Shown piece after piece: positions 47,301 through 60,200 of a stretch of DNA of 64,000 bases. The stretch is from assembly GCA_018881555.1 (NCBI GenBank), contig JACAXG010000055.1, positions 4,114,978 through 4,178,977 on the forward strand, written 5' to 3'. Every line of letters begins with the position of its first letter. Positions within the stretch are counted from its first letter, which is position 1. The position numbers and the translations under genes were made by a program. The notes below the pieces were generated by a model. The model had not been told where the DNA came from. It did not search any database and saw only the letters and a program-made list of their open reading frames with translations. The DNA is from Amblyornis subalaris (lineage: Eukaryota; Chordata; Aves; Passeriformes; Ptilonorhynchidae).

Positions 47301-50300
47301 GTCCTTGTAGGGTAATGTCACAGGGAGTTAGTGTCATTGATGAACTTTGAGATTATAAAGCAAATACCTGGACTTCGGGAGGAGTTAAGTATAAGTGGAG
47401 CGTAGTCTTAGGAAGGGTGTTTAGAGACCTGGTTTACATGATGAAATTGGGTAACAAATGCTGAGTCAGGGGATTGTTCTCCTGCAGCAGTATATGTTAG
47501 TAGAGCTTCATGGGCTGAAGAGCCAGGATGGTTCAGTGTCACTTTGTACAAAAGCAAGGGGCACGCTGTCAGTCTGAAATACTTACTTAAATGTTGATGT
47601 CTCTTTTCTAGACAGAACTATATGTTTATGCTATTGCTATGTCATATCAGCTGCTTTTGAGAGGTTCTCTCTGCCTGAGGCCTGGGAAGAAGCATGTCAT
47701 GTAGGTGACATTTGTGATCATTGTCTTTGTCCACTGAGAATAGAAAAGCCTCCCATTTTAAATCAATGTCATTGCAATACCATCTATCAGACGTGAATGG
47801 TGAAATACTCCTCTTTCAATCACGGAATTGAGTTGTTGTCCTTTACTGAGGAAGGTCACTTGTTTAAAATCTGAATGCTTTTATTGTAGCACAGTGGGAT
47901 GACGTTACTTCAATTTCTTCTGACTGTATGCTCGCAGGTTAGTTTACAGAGTGAATAATCTGGAAGAATCAGAGTAAAAAAGTACTCAACCTCTCTTCTT
48001 ATATAAATAGCATCATATATGACATCTTTGGAGGCTTCCACTTCATAAAATACTATTTCTCTGTATCTATGGTGGATACTGGTGGAGTATTGAGCACACG
48101 TGAGTGAGGCGTATGGCAGAGGGTTGCTGGGTGATTTTGAGCTAAACACTCGGCTTGGCAGTAGCATAGGATGGCACTCTTACTGCAGGCCATCTGTAGA
48201 AAGCACAGAGGAAAGAGCAGTCGCCTGACTCAGCTGCAAAGCTTCCAGGCGCTGGAGCCAGATCTACCCTTCTGTGTCCTTTTCCAGTAAGGGCTACATG
48301 CGCTGGTATCCTTTGCTCATATGTGTGTGGGATTATGCCTCTGGATTCAGTCCTCTCCCACAAGCAACTGCCTCCCCAGCTGCCTTTGTAGAGGCTGTTG
48401 TTTTTACGGATTTTAGGTGCTTCTTGCTGATAGAAATGTTGCTGGATCCCACATCTTTCCTGTGTCTCCCATTGTCCATTGTTGGTGGTGACTTATAGCC
48501 TAGCCTCAGTATTTTTCATGGGAAACTTGTGTGCTTTCCTTTAATCATAACTGACATTGGACTACTTCCATTTTCACATTATTTTAAACATGTAGAATGT
48601 AGTGTGTTGTCTTTCTGCAAAATGCTGCATTCAGTCACACNGGTTTTATTGTCACCTGCATCACCTTGTCCACCAGCTGCTGCCCTCAATACAGAGTGAC
48701 CCAAGCTGCTGCTGGATGCTGACACATCTGGTCTGGAAGTGAAAGAGCCAGCATGTCAAATGTCTGCAACACACTTGGAAGTGGCAGTTTACATGCCCTG
48801 ATATACTTTGAGTCAATGTGGGAGAATCAGTTGTATTTTTGTGGCACGAGTAAACACTTTGTCATAATCTCTCTCATGTGTCAGCAGCAAATCATTTTCT
48901 TCAAAAGTACCAATTGAAATCACTAATTTCTACTTTGTTTTGTCCCAGTTTAGTCCTGGCTCTTGCTCAGCTGCTTTAGAAGTGTTGTGGGATTTTTTTT
49001 AATGCTGCGAAGGATGGTTTGCAACATGGAAAAACTTAAAAGAATGTCACCTTCAGTCACTTGCTGTCAATTGAGGTCATCATTATCTAAAGCCAAGACA
49101 GAATCTGCTTTCCTATAGTGTTTCTAAGCACTGACTGATGAGGGAAGCATGAGACACACAGGAGCTGAGACCTCATCCGCTGCTGTGAAATGGCCAGTGG
49201 TCTGCGGGAATGCAGCTGGGAAGGGGGAGGTGAGCTGGGATGCAGCTGGGATGCTGCAGGGCGTGGTGAGGATGGGACGCCTGCCTTGAGACTTGCATTT
49301 AAGTAGTCAGAAGGTGTATGCAAGTCTGACAGAAGAAAATCTGGTGTTGTCACGTAGAACGAGAAAGTAGAATAATTTCTATTTGAGGTGAAGGTTTGCA
49401 TCTGAAACTATTACATTTAAAATGTATTAAAATAGTGGTCTTCCCTGGAGCTGGGACTATCAAGACACATTGCAGTAACATTGGTATACTAATCTCTTCA
49501 GTTTTCACATTGCTGTTGGCTTTGTAACAATAATGTGTACCTAAATGTGTTCCCATTGGACAAGATTTTTTTTTTCCATTGAGAGCATACTTTTGGTTTC
49601 CAATAGCTTTCAGTAGCAACATGGTAAACACTTCCTTAAACTGATTTTAAAAAATAAAAGCCGATGTATTCAACCTTGCCCTACGTCTTCTGAGGAATCT
49701 ACACTAAAATTCTAAACTAGTTTTCCCTGGTTGGATGTTGGTTGTCCATGAAAATCCAGGTTGAAAGAAGAGGGCCTAGAATACAACCTGCTCTTAGAAC
49801 TTGCCTTTATTTTTCTTCCATTGCTCCCTCAACCCCCATGTTTTCTATCACTTTACTAGGCTTGTTTAAAAAGATGTACAGCCTTAGTAGAGGGAATAGA
49901 ACCGTACAATTCTGTTAAAAAAAAATTATTCTGCAGAAAAGAAGTATTCTAACTATTCTTCCGTTTCTTGTCAAAAGCTATCAACAGTAATGGTGGAGGA
50001 CCTGAGGACACTCTCAGGTTTTAGCCTGAACATGCAAAACTAGTGACGAGAAGGGAACTAAAAAAAGACGGGAAAAAAAGTAAAACTCTGACCCCCACGG
50101 AGCTGCTGCACGATTGAATACATNGTGCTAATGTTACAAAATACTGAATTAATTTTGTCCTATATTTCTCCTAAATTAATTTTAATTAAAATGTAATAGT
50201 TCATATGAGCAGCTTATAATTGCTTTTTTCCTGGTGTGGTTTGTACAGAATCATTCCAGCTGCTGTCAGTAAAAGATGCATTGGCTGCATCTGCATTAGT

Positions 50301-50369
50301 GTTTAGGCTCTGAACAGCAGCGTAGCACTGCACTGAGTCTCTTCTCAGCTCCCATTGTCATCCCCACAT

Positions 50370-50392
50370 ACTTTTTGATCAGATCAAAAAGT
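50370..50392. repeat. Near-perfect 23-bp palindrome
   Basis: ACTTTTTGATC, one central A, then GATCAAAAAGT. The arms of 11 bp match exactly. Confidence 0.9.
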
Positions 50393-51489
50393 GGTATTAG
50401 TACCCATGGAGTAACTTCCTGTGGGGGACGTTAAACCAGAGGTCTGNTCTTGGGTTTCATTACATGTGCTCGCACTCTCTTGGATATGTGAAGGTTTAAA
50501 TCAATGATAGAATCTCAGGGCAGCTTCTAACAGCCCATGTGTGGCAATGTTCTGCTTAGGGGACTGGGCTAAATCTAGTTAGACATAAAACCTACAAATT
50601 ACATGTCATGTACGTCAGACCTCAGCTTCAAACAGGTTTGATCTGGTGATCCCTGTGACTGCAGTGCCTTACTTGCTGAGATGCACATAGTCATACCACC
50701 TTCCTATACTGCATAATGCCCAGAGGAATTAATTCTCTTCACAAATGAGTGATCCTCTATGTTAAAACACATTGTGGTGTTTAGTGTACAACTAGGCATA
50801 TTGTTAAACTGAAAGATAATTGAGTGCAGGGGTTGTGTGTATCCTCCTCTTACCCCAGTCCAAATTAGCACTTCTCCAAGGATGGGAGGATTTAATAGTA
50901 TTTTCTGTCCCTAAGGAATTTACTTTCCTTTGTGGTGGAATTGATCTCCCAAGTTACCATGCCATGCCCAAACTTTTCTTGTTTGCTTGTAGTTTAGTGT
51001 GTCAGGTGCACAGATCGAATTGCGTCTTAGTGTTACTCTTCAAGGTTTACTTTATTTGATCTTAAACATCCCCCATTCACTTTAGATGAATGTTAAGGTA
51101 CTTGAACAATGATTCCTCCATGCATTTGTTGGCTGGTAGTTACCTTTGGCAAAGCACTTGCAGAAATCAGTTTATGACTGCAGACGTATTTTGCTTTTTC
51201 CTTATCTTTCAATGCTTCTATGAAAAACTAGTGTTTTCTAGCGTGTGTTACCCTAGTGTTGTGGAAAAGTAGCACTAGGAAAAGCTAGTGGAAAAAATCT
51301 TCCTCTGTTTGTCTGGTTGCCCAAAGTCAGCCTGAGAGTATGAACTCTTATCAAAAGGGGTCTCAAATCTTTGTCATAAACTTGTTCTTACATCTGCCTT
51401 TTTTTTCTGTGTGCTGTAGACAAGCAAGTCATTCTTACCTCCACTCTGCACCTTCTTCCATGCTTGTCTGCTGGTGTCTTCAACCTGGC

Positions 51490-51560
51490 TGTGTAGGTAG
51501 AGAATGCATATAGGTGTATATAGGTGGAGAATGTATAAAGATGTGTGTAGGTGGAGAACA
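51490..51560. repeat. Imperfect tandem repeat, GTGTAGGTGGAGAA units
   Basis: Three units of the form GTGTAGGTAGAGAATGCATA, GTATATAGGTGGAGAATG and GTGTAGGTGGAGAACAG lie head to tail with variable spacers of roughly 25-30 bp. Confidence 0.75.
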
Positions 51561-52920
51561 GAACTGAATTAGCTTCTCAGATTAGCATCAGAGCCTGCAT
51601 GATCAGCAGCAGTGATTTGTCTCAGTGACTAAGTGATAGCTCAGAGAAAGCTGGCAAATACAAGGTCAGTGAATGGAGATATTTGGAAATCCACTCTAAA
51701 ACGTAGGTGGCCTAAACACTGCAGCTTTGTTCCAGCTTTGCTCTTCCTCTGTTTTTGTTTAGAAGTTTCCTCCAGACTTCCTGTCCAAGAATTTTTCCTT
51801 TTAGCCTGCTTAATAGGTTGGTGGCAGCTGGCAGAAGTCACAGTTGGGCAATGATGCTTTTACTGAGAAACACAAAAATATTTTCCTGGTATCCATAGAA
51901 AGATGCAGATGCTTCTTATATCTGACTCTGAAAATTAACTTTTATTGTTTCCTGACCCAATCCAATGCCAACCAGGGTGTTGTAACTCATTGATGGTATG
52001 AAGCAGTTTTCCTGGTACCTTTACATTCTTCAGTGTCTGCAGCCTGACAAATTCTAAGTAAAGTAATTGCCCCATCCCTTTTTTTTTAGTTAAACAGGAG
52101 CTAGTACTTGATATTTTTTTCTGATTTTTTTAGTGCTTGTTCTTCAAACATCTTTTTTTCATAACGAGTTATTTTGCCTCCAGAAAGTACTTAAACATCC
52201 TGGAAAAGTAGTTCTGTGCATTAGGGAGGATGTGCATATCTGGGCAAAATTCTGTCCCTTCTCTGTGCCACAGGCAATATTTATGGGCGATCATGGATGG
52301 GAAATCTACACTTTGCCCTGAAACCAAAAAGGTTACTTGAAATTTCAGTTATGTTAGGTATTTTTGCCCTCAAATCTAGGAAAACCAAGAGCTTCTGGGG
52401 AAACTGAAATGCTATTCAGTAGCCCTTAGTTGCTGACCACTTACTTCCAGAGGAAAGTTGAAGAGTGCTGTTTGAGGTTTGCACCATGTTTGACTTCAGA
52501 TAGTGTCCTTTCTTTTAGATAATGGTTAACTTGAAAAGGATATAAAAGCAGCATAAAAGTCTACTTCACTGAAATTACGAGGAAATACCTCAGAATTCCT
52601 GTATCTTCTTGAAAAATGGGTTTCAAGTCTCTAAATAATTTAATACAATCTTTATGATCTTCCTTTCCATCTGCTAGATCTGTGAGGCTGCAGAGAAGCA
52701 GTGAAAATTGGTCCTTGCCCTGCATGCTTCTACCTTTTAGTGTGTACTGAACTGGGGGAATAGATTGAGCATTATCTTATGCTCTGCTGGACTTGCAGCA
52801 GCTTTTTAAAGAATTGCCTTTTAAAATATTTTATACTTGTAAGGAAACTGCTAATAAACATGGCATTTATGCAATGCCATTCTGTCTTCATTATACTAAA
52901 AATGGTGAGAAGGCTTTCCG

Positions 52921-52947
52921 CTTCATGTAAGACTGTCTTACATGAAG
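52921..52947. repeat. 27-bp palindrome, 13-bp perfect arms
   Basis: CTTCATGTAAGAC, a single T, then GTCTTACATGAAG. The arms are exact reverse complements and the flanks do not extend the match. It is not part of a recognisable transposon end. Confidence 0.92.
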
Positions 52948-53111
52948 ATTGCTTGCAGATTTATTCCATGGTACATGACAGACCTTGAGCTGTCTGTTAT
53001 GGAGTATTTATGTATTTATTAATGATCTTTCTCTATTTCTACCATATTCCTCTTTTTGAGACGAGGGTGAGAAAGCAAAGGAGACCAAAACTCCTTCCGT
53101 ACAGTACTTAA

Positions 53112-53470
53112 CAATGATAGAATGGTTTGGGTTGGGAAGGACCTTTGGAGATGATCAAGTTCCAAACCCCTGCCATAGGCAAGAACATCTTCCACTAGAC
53201 CAGGTTGTTCAAACCCCCATCCCACCTGTCCTTGAACACTTCCAGGGATGGGTTATCCACAACTTCTCTGGGCAACCTCTTCCAGTGTCTCACCACCCTA
53301 ATAGTAAACAATTTATTTTTTATATCCAATCTAATCTACCCTCTTTTAGTTTAAAACCATTACCTCTTGTCCTTTCGCTACAGACCCTTGTACAATGTCT
53401 CTCCTCATCTATCTTGTAAGCCCCTTTTATGTATTGCAAAGATGAAATAAGCTCTCCTTTATTGCCTTGT
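53112..53470 (-). mobile_element. CR1 LINE 3' end, antisense
   Basis: Begins with a shortened reversed tail (AATGATAGAATGGTTTGG), then GGAAGGACCTTTGGAGATGA, CCTGCCATAGGCA, CTTCCACTAGACCAGGTTG, CAACTTCTCTGGGCAACCTC, ATCCAATCTAATC and TTTTAGTTTAAAACCATTAC, in standard CR1 3' UTR order. It fades near 53470. No usable coding sequence is present. Confidence 0.93.
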
Positions 53471-53824
53471 CATATTTCATACCAGTTATGGAAGTCGTCA
53501 GTTTAGCATTCTACACTTGCTTTTTTCAATATTGATTTGTATCTTCTGCAGAGGTTATAAATTCAGGGTAAAAGCTGTCAGTCAAATGTGACTGACAGTT
53601 TCTTGATTAATGAAGCCTACTGAAATTGCAAGAAGGAATACATCAGCTGTTGGCAGTATGGAGATGGCTGAGTTCTACAGGATCTGTATGTAAGGATGCT
53701 TTTCAGTCACTGTTGTTTAAGGTAACTGTGAAAAGTGCCAGGATTACTTTTTCGATAGTACCGGTTGCAATAACTAGTACCATCACAGATCTTAAGAATG
53801 CTGTATGATTCATGTAAGAATCTT

Positions 53825-53925
53825 GTGGATGACCTCTGAAGGGTGTCTAATCCAATCCCTAATCAAAACAAAATAAATCAGAGCAGGTTATGCAGGAACT
53901 TTTCCAGAGAAGTTTTGACTGTGAC
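53825..53925 (-). mobile_element. Diverged CR1 remnant, antisense
   Basis: GACCTCTGAAGGGTGTCTAA, TCCAATCC, AGAGCAGGTTATGCAGGA and AGAAGTTTTGACT follow, in order, the part of older CR1 copies that reads GATCATCTAGTCCAACCCC to AGAGCAGGTTG. The tail itself is not seen. Confidence 0.5.
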
Positions 53926-56553
53926 CTGTCTGCATCTGTCTTTCTGTGTTTGTTCATTTCCATGGTACAAAATAAACAGACTTCACATCTGGTCCAAATT
54001 TTCTGCATCCCAACTTACCTGTTGCCTTTTGTCCTACCCTTGCATGCCTCTGAGGAGCCTGGGTTTGTTTTCTCCTTGCCCCTCCACTAGGTATCTGTAT
54101 ACAGACAGCAGAACCTTTTCCCTTTACCTTGTCTTTTAAAGTGGAACAATCCCGGTTGATTCAGCATCTGCTTGTATGCCGTGTGCTCCAGCCCATCCAC
54201 CTTGGTGGTCCTGCTCCAGGCTCAGGCAGCACTGTGCTGTGCTGCTTCTGCTGCAGGGCTTGCAGCGGCTGGGTAGAGAGGAAGAAATGCTTCCTTGACC
54301 TGCTGACAACGCTGCTGCTCCATCTCCCAGGATGTGATTGGCCCTCTCTGCTGAAAAACATGCTGTTGTTGAGTGGTAATGGTTGCCTTAGAGCCTTTTG
54401 TGATTCTTATAGAAGATGGTTCATACTAAAATGTAGTAAATTAGGTAGTACTTTGAGATGAGGTGTGGTCTTAGGCTGCAGTTCGGTGAAATATTTGGGT
54501 GTGTCTCTGTAATTCTGTCTTCAGTGGAATGCAACTTTGTGCTCAAGTTCAAATGTTCCACTTGAAAAGTGGAAGCAGTTTCTTAAGACATATTATTTTT
54601 AGCTACATGCTAGTTTGTTGTGCTGTCTATATATCCATTGATGGTGCTATACTGTTCTTAGGAAGCCAAAGTTAAAGCACTTTAACTTAAACTACAGTGA
54701 TTTCTTGATTTTTCTCCTCTCTGGGTTTTGGAATCCAGCTGAGCTGTGCTAAAATTATATTGATTTCAAAGCAGGTTTTTATAATCTGTTTAAATGTGGA
54801 CCTCATCTCTAATTTAACCTTTTTCCTTTTATTTTTAATGAAGCTCTAATGCTAATGGCATCTGAATTTTAAAAAGTGAGAGGAATTTTTTAGGCCCCTA
54901 GATAAATTGGATTTCTAAAAAATTTTTAAGGAGATGGTCTAAGCTAAATGTGCTATTAATAAAGCAAAAATTAAGAGTGGACAACTGATTGTATTCATAA
55001 ATTCCCATGGAGACTTTCATTGACCTCCAGGCTCTTTTTTCAGTTCTATTAAATTTTCCTTTTTTCCGCTTCCCTCCTGGGAATGGAACCCTCTGTCTCA
55101 TTCTTTTGAAGGGCAAGAAGTAGAAATATGTTTTTACTGTTAAACTACTGGCTTAGGGCAGAAGTAAAGATATTTCATTTAGAAACAAGGGATAGAGAGG
55201 GCAAAATAATATCACTTAGCCAAGATTTTTGGCAGAAACAAATGTTAACAAATGTAAGGCTTGAAGTGTGTTGTCGAGGAAATAAAATACAATATAGGTG
55301 TTAATACAGTAACAGCTGGGAGGATCAGCTTGAGAGTACACTACTGACTGGGTTGGAGGGAACTCTTGAGTCATCGGCTCTTTTAGTGCTTTTTTAATTG
55401 AAAAAGAACAGCAAAAGCAACACACCCCCCCAAAAAATAGCACTCCTGAAACTGCCCTGACTGCAGGTTTCTGTTAAGTCTCTTTCCTCAACTTAAAATG
55501 AAAGAAAAAAGCCTTCTAATTCCAGATTGCTAAATGCTCTGCACTGCACTTCACTACTTGATGAGAGAGTGGGGTGGGCAGCTCTTCAGGCTGTTACAAC
55601 ACTTGGCTTATTTTGGTTGTGCCTGCGTAATGTTCCTACATCANCTTACCCTTCCTCCTCTGCTTTCTTCAGCCTTAAGTTAGGGTCACGTAACTGTTTC
55701 CTATGTAAAGCAGTTCTGGAGGANACCCTGAAAAGAAATGTTGGTTCACAGGCTGCACAAATCTGCCTTAGTACCTGTTGCATTATTTCTAAGGTACTTT
55801 CCACAGCTAGAAAGAAATCACGTGATCCTTGCTTTTCTCTGTCCCTACCCCAGTTTTCTTACCAATGAAACAGGTAAACCTCCCCCTTCCTCATTCCCTC
55901 ACTTCATAGGTCTGACAGCACTGCAGTGGAGTCCCTCTTTCACCTGTGCAGATTCTTGTAGGTCATTATGGCCAGTTCTCTCAACTCCCTCTGGCATCAT
56001 GTAAATGGCTAGTCTTTGTTTGTTGTGTTTTGTTGTGGTTTTTCTGGCTTTAGAGGACTTCATTACAGTAGGTTCTGTTTTCTATAGAGAACAAGTCATA
56101 CAGAACCAAAACACACTCCTTTTTTTTGCTTCCCTTCTTGCCACTGCTTCTTGTCCTATTCAAAGGTGTTATTAACTGCTGCTGCCTTTGTGCAAGTGCT
56201 CAGTCATATAGATTTTCTGTCACCAAAGCTTTATATCAGAGCATGTGGTATCAAAGAAAAGATTTTTTCCTTTTACAGATAAAAGAAAATGTCTTTGTTT
56301 TCAGAANTCCCAAAGACCAACTCAACTTGCTGTCAAAACAAAAAAATCTATATTAGGGTTTCTTTTTGCAATATGTGGATTAAAAAGATCATTTGGAGAG
56401 ACAATTTATTTGAAATCTAGGTTTCCTGAGCAAACAAAAAAACCCTTTCAGTTCATCTAGGTGTGGAAAATCTCCTTGCACTACTTAATTCTCTAGAATC
56501 TAAGTGGTTATGTCTAATTAGCTTTTATTTGCTTTTAGAGCAGGCTGTGTGGT

Positions 56554-57290
56554 TAGAATAGAATCATAGAATGGTTTGAGTTGGAAGGGACCTTAAAGTT
56601 CATTTAGTTCCAACCCCCCTGCCATGTGCAGGGAATCTTCCACTAGACCAGGTTGCTCAAAGCCCCATCCAACCTGGCCTTGCACATTTCCAGGAATGGG
56701 GCATCCACAGCTTCTCTGGGCAACCCGTTCCAGTGTCTCACCACCCTCACAGTAAAGTATTCCTTCCTAATATCTAATCTAAATCTCTCCCCTTTTAGTT
56801 TAAAACCATTCGTCTTAGTCCTGTTGCTATCTGCTCATGCAAAAGGTCCCTCTCCCTCCTTTTATAAGCTTTTAGGTACTGAAAGATTACAATAACAATT
56901 CCNCAGAGCCATGTCGTCTCCAGGCTGAACAACCCCATCTCTCTTAGCCTGTCTTTGTCACAGAGGTGCTCCGACTGTCTGACTATCTTTGTTCCCTCCT
57001 CCTGCTGCTGCTTTGGACCTGCTGTGCTTCAGCAGGTCCATGTCTGTCGTGTGTTGGGGACCTCAGAGCTGGACACAGCACTTCAGGTGGGGTCTCATGA
57101 GGGCAGAGTAGAGGGGCAGAATCCCCTCCCTCCCCCTGCTGCCCACGCTGCTTTGAATGCAACCCAGGACACCTTTGGCTTTCTGGGCTCTGAGCACTCA
57201 TTGCCAGGTCATGACCAGCTTTTCACGCGGGAGAACCCCCAAGGCCTTCTTGACAGGGCTGCTCCCAGTGAGTACTTCTTCCAGTCTGTA
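56554..57290 (-). mobile_element. CR1 LINE, 0.7 kb, antisense, dead
   Basis: Starts with the reversed tail TAGAATAGAATCATAGAATG, then the full 3' UTR order (GGAAGGGACCTTAAAG, CCACTAGACCAGGTTGCTCA, GGGCAACCCGTTCCAG, AATATCTAATCTAAAT) and continues into the C-terminal ORF2 region. The minus strand there encodes [17 protein letters not shown], the counterpart of the peptide in the 31-kb copy. An extra CTG-rich stretch near 57000-57035 departs from the usual sequence. It is truncated at the 5' end near 57290. Confidence 0.93.
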
Positions 57291-60200
57291 TGCTTACCAT
57301 TGGATGTTTTTGCTGTGGAAAGCTGAAAAATATTCAGACTCAGCTGTTAGGCAAGCTGACAGTCTTTTTTCCTTCTTGGCTGATGGGGGGGCTCTGCTGT
57401 AAAAAAAAACAAACAGAAGGAAGAAGATCTCAAGCTTTCTCAAAGGATTAACGAACTATATGAGGTAGGAAGTTTCTTCTAGTGCTGAGAGTGGTTCTTC
57501 CAATGTTACTGGAAACAAGATAGTGAGGAAGAGCGTGGTACTTTAGTGAAATTGTTTTGTATCTTCACAGGATAATTAATGCAGTTTTGATCTTAAAGCT
57601 ACATCTCTTTTCTTTTGATTTGTTAAATTTTACAGAAAGGAAAAATAAATGAAGTTGATACCTTTAGAAAATAATCATGTAATAGGCAAGGGGAGGAAAA
57701 GGGTGTTTGTTTTAGTATTTTTTCGTACACAGGAAATAATAGCTAGCTCTTACTCCTTTAGAGGAGGAGTCTCAGATGAAGGAAGATTCTGCAGGAAGGT
57801 TCTGCAGATGATGCAGAGGAGGCTGGACTGGAAGCTGTCATTTTGTAAGGAAAGGAAAAACAGAAATGATTCCCATGTTTGTCCTCTGTTATTGAGATCA
57901 CCGACCCAAACTTTCTTTTTTTCATCCCTGCTGTAGACAGTTCCTTGAAGATTTATCAGAGAGGGCATCAGAACAAGAAAGATACAGAAAACTAATCTGA
58001 ATCCTGAGCTTAGTTGATGCTAAACTGATCAGTGCCCGTCTTGTTGTTTGGCTAAACTTGCCTTTTCGGAAACAATCTTCTATGCNAGAGCACAAAATGC
58101 TGGCAGGAGCCCTATATGCTTTTAAGCTGTTGCTACAAGCTGTTACCTAGATTAGCTGGCAGAAGAATGTTCGAACCTGCAAATGACTTTGGCAGAGCCC
58201 AGTCTCTAACCGTAGTTTCCTGGCTGTGAAATTTGTCNGGTTATTCTGCTAATAATTTGAGGGATGGGGGATCACAGGCACCAGATGTCTGCCTGCATTT
58301 GCTGTGGAATTTTTAGGTTGGCTTTATGTCTATCCTACACTATTTTTATTTCCCTGGGAGTGAATGCAGTACATTTTCAGGAGGAGATACTGAGGCATCA
58401 TTAATACCCATTCTTCTGCTTTTTAGCTTTCATTATATAAACTCCTTTTAGAACTAGGGTTTTTGTTGTGTTGTCTTTGAAAATTATCTCATCTTTTAGT
58501 TGGCTGTGTGTCATACCCAGGCTCCTATGACTGCCATACAGTCCATTTTGTCTGCAGATGAAAATCAACGTGCCTTACCAGGTGATTCATAATTGCCAAA
58601 CTTCCAAATTTCCCTGAATTCATAATTTGTGGGTTATGCCTAGTAACAAAGATAACAGCTAAAATATAGGAAGCTGGCATTAAAAGTCTGAGATAACTGG
58701 TTGTAAAATGTAATGTTTGGAGAGCATCACTCACTTTCAGAAGTAATCTTTTGACAAGAACAGCTTCTCATCCCCTGTTTAGCTCAGTGTAAGCTAATAA
58801 GGTTTTTTTGGATGTGAAGCTAAACTTCCAAATCTCATTTTTGCTTTTTGCTTATAAGAATGAATGTCTATTTTGGTAGACAGTTTAGATTAAGCTACGA
58901 AATATCTACTTGGATCACAGAAATTCACTTCATGTATCACTACTTCAAGTAATGTCACCTTCAGCAGNATCCTTGTTTTTCCATTGCTCTCTATCTTGTG
59001 TTGTCATTTTGCACTCTCACTAGAGAGAGCTCCAGCTGCCCTTTACTGTAACATGTTTTGAACCCTTGTAAACATTATGTGTTAAAGAAATTTACTTCAG
59101 TTAAAGTAATTATCAGAAACCACAGCACAAAAAGTCCAACCAAATCTAGTCTCATTAAATTTGTCATGGCATTAGGAGGTCTCATCCTTCCGACTTCATT
59201 TTTATTCATAGATTAGAAGAAGGAAAACAAACATCTTGCTGTTTTCTCAAGCTCAAATGAAGTGATTCTAATGCAGGAATATGTCTAAATATCTTAGGTG
59301 AAACNAAAACAACAATGAAGGCAAAATTGACTTTTTGGAGATAAATATCTATTTTTTCCATTGTAAAAATTGCCAAATGTTTAATTTTTTTTCTGTGGCA
59401 TATGCTTTAAATAAATAACTAACAGCATATTTAAGGGTTATCAGAAACTACTGAAGTACGATTTTACTTTTCAGAAGACTTATTTTCAGGAGAAAAATGT
59501 ATTTAATTCTGAAAACTTGTTTTGGTTTTCATTTTTTAGTTTAGACCCATTTTCTGTTGGTAAAATCCATATTATGCCTAGAGTTGTTTATTTTTAAGAA
59601 CACGGTAACACACTAACTCAACAATATAGGTAGAAGGATTGCTGATAAGAAAATGCAAATACAATATAGCTAGTTTCAGAGCTAGATAATTTTAATAAAA
59701 AGTTTCACACTCATTTTCTATTTCAAAACCAGTCACCTCACAGTCAAAGTCCNTTAGGCTTTTTAGTTGAGTTTGTAAAGCTCCTTTAATATAGAGATTA
59801 GCAGTTTCTTTTATTTCTTTCATTCCATTTATTGGTTTGTAGACCTGAAGGCTGTGAATTTTATGAAAGAAAATCCTCTAATTTTGTATATGCCTATTGA
59901 TATGTGATGGTTGCCATGGTACATATTTGGAGCGAAACTTTTTAAACACTGACTGGAATGAGTATGATGATTTTTAGCATCATTTTTCAGATACAATTAA
60001 TCAAAAGTCTTAAAAATTCCAAGTACTTACTGAATTTAGCTGACTGGATGTTCTAGAGGTCTAAAGTACAAAGTTCTGACATAAAGGTCTAAATTTCATG
60101 TTCTTAAAATTTCTGCAGGGCCGCACTTCAGATGCACAGACTAATCTGTGTGATGGAGTTTTGTTGAGAGTTCATGACTCCCTCTGAGTTGCAAACTATT

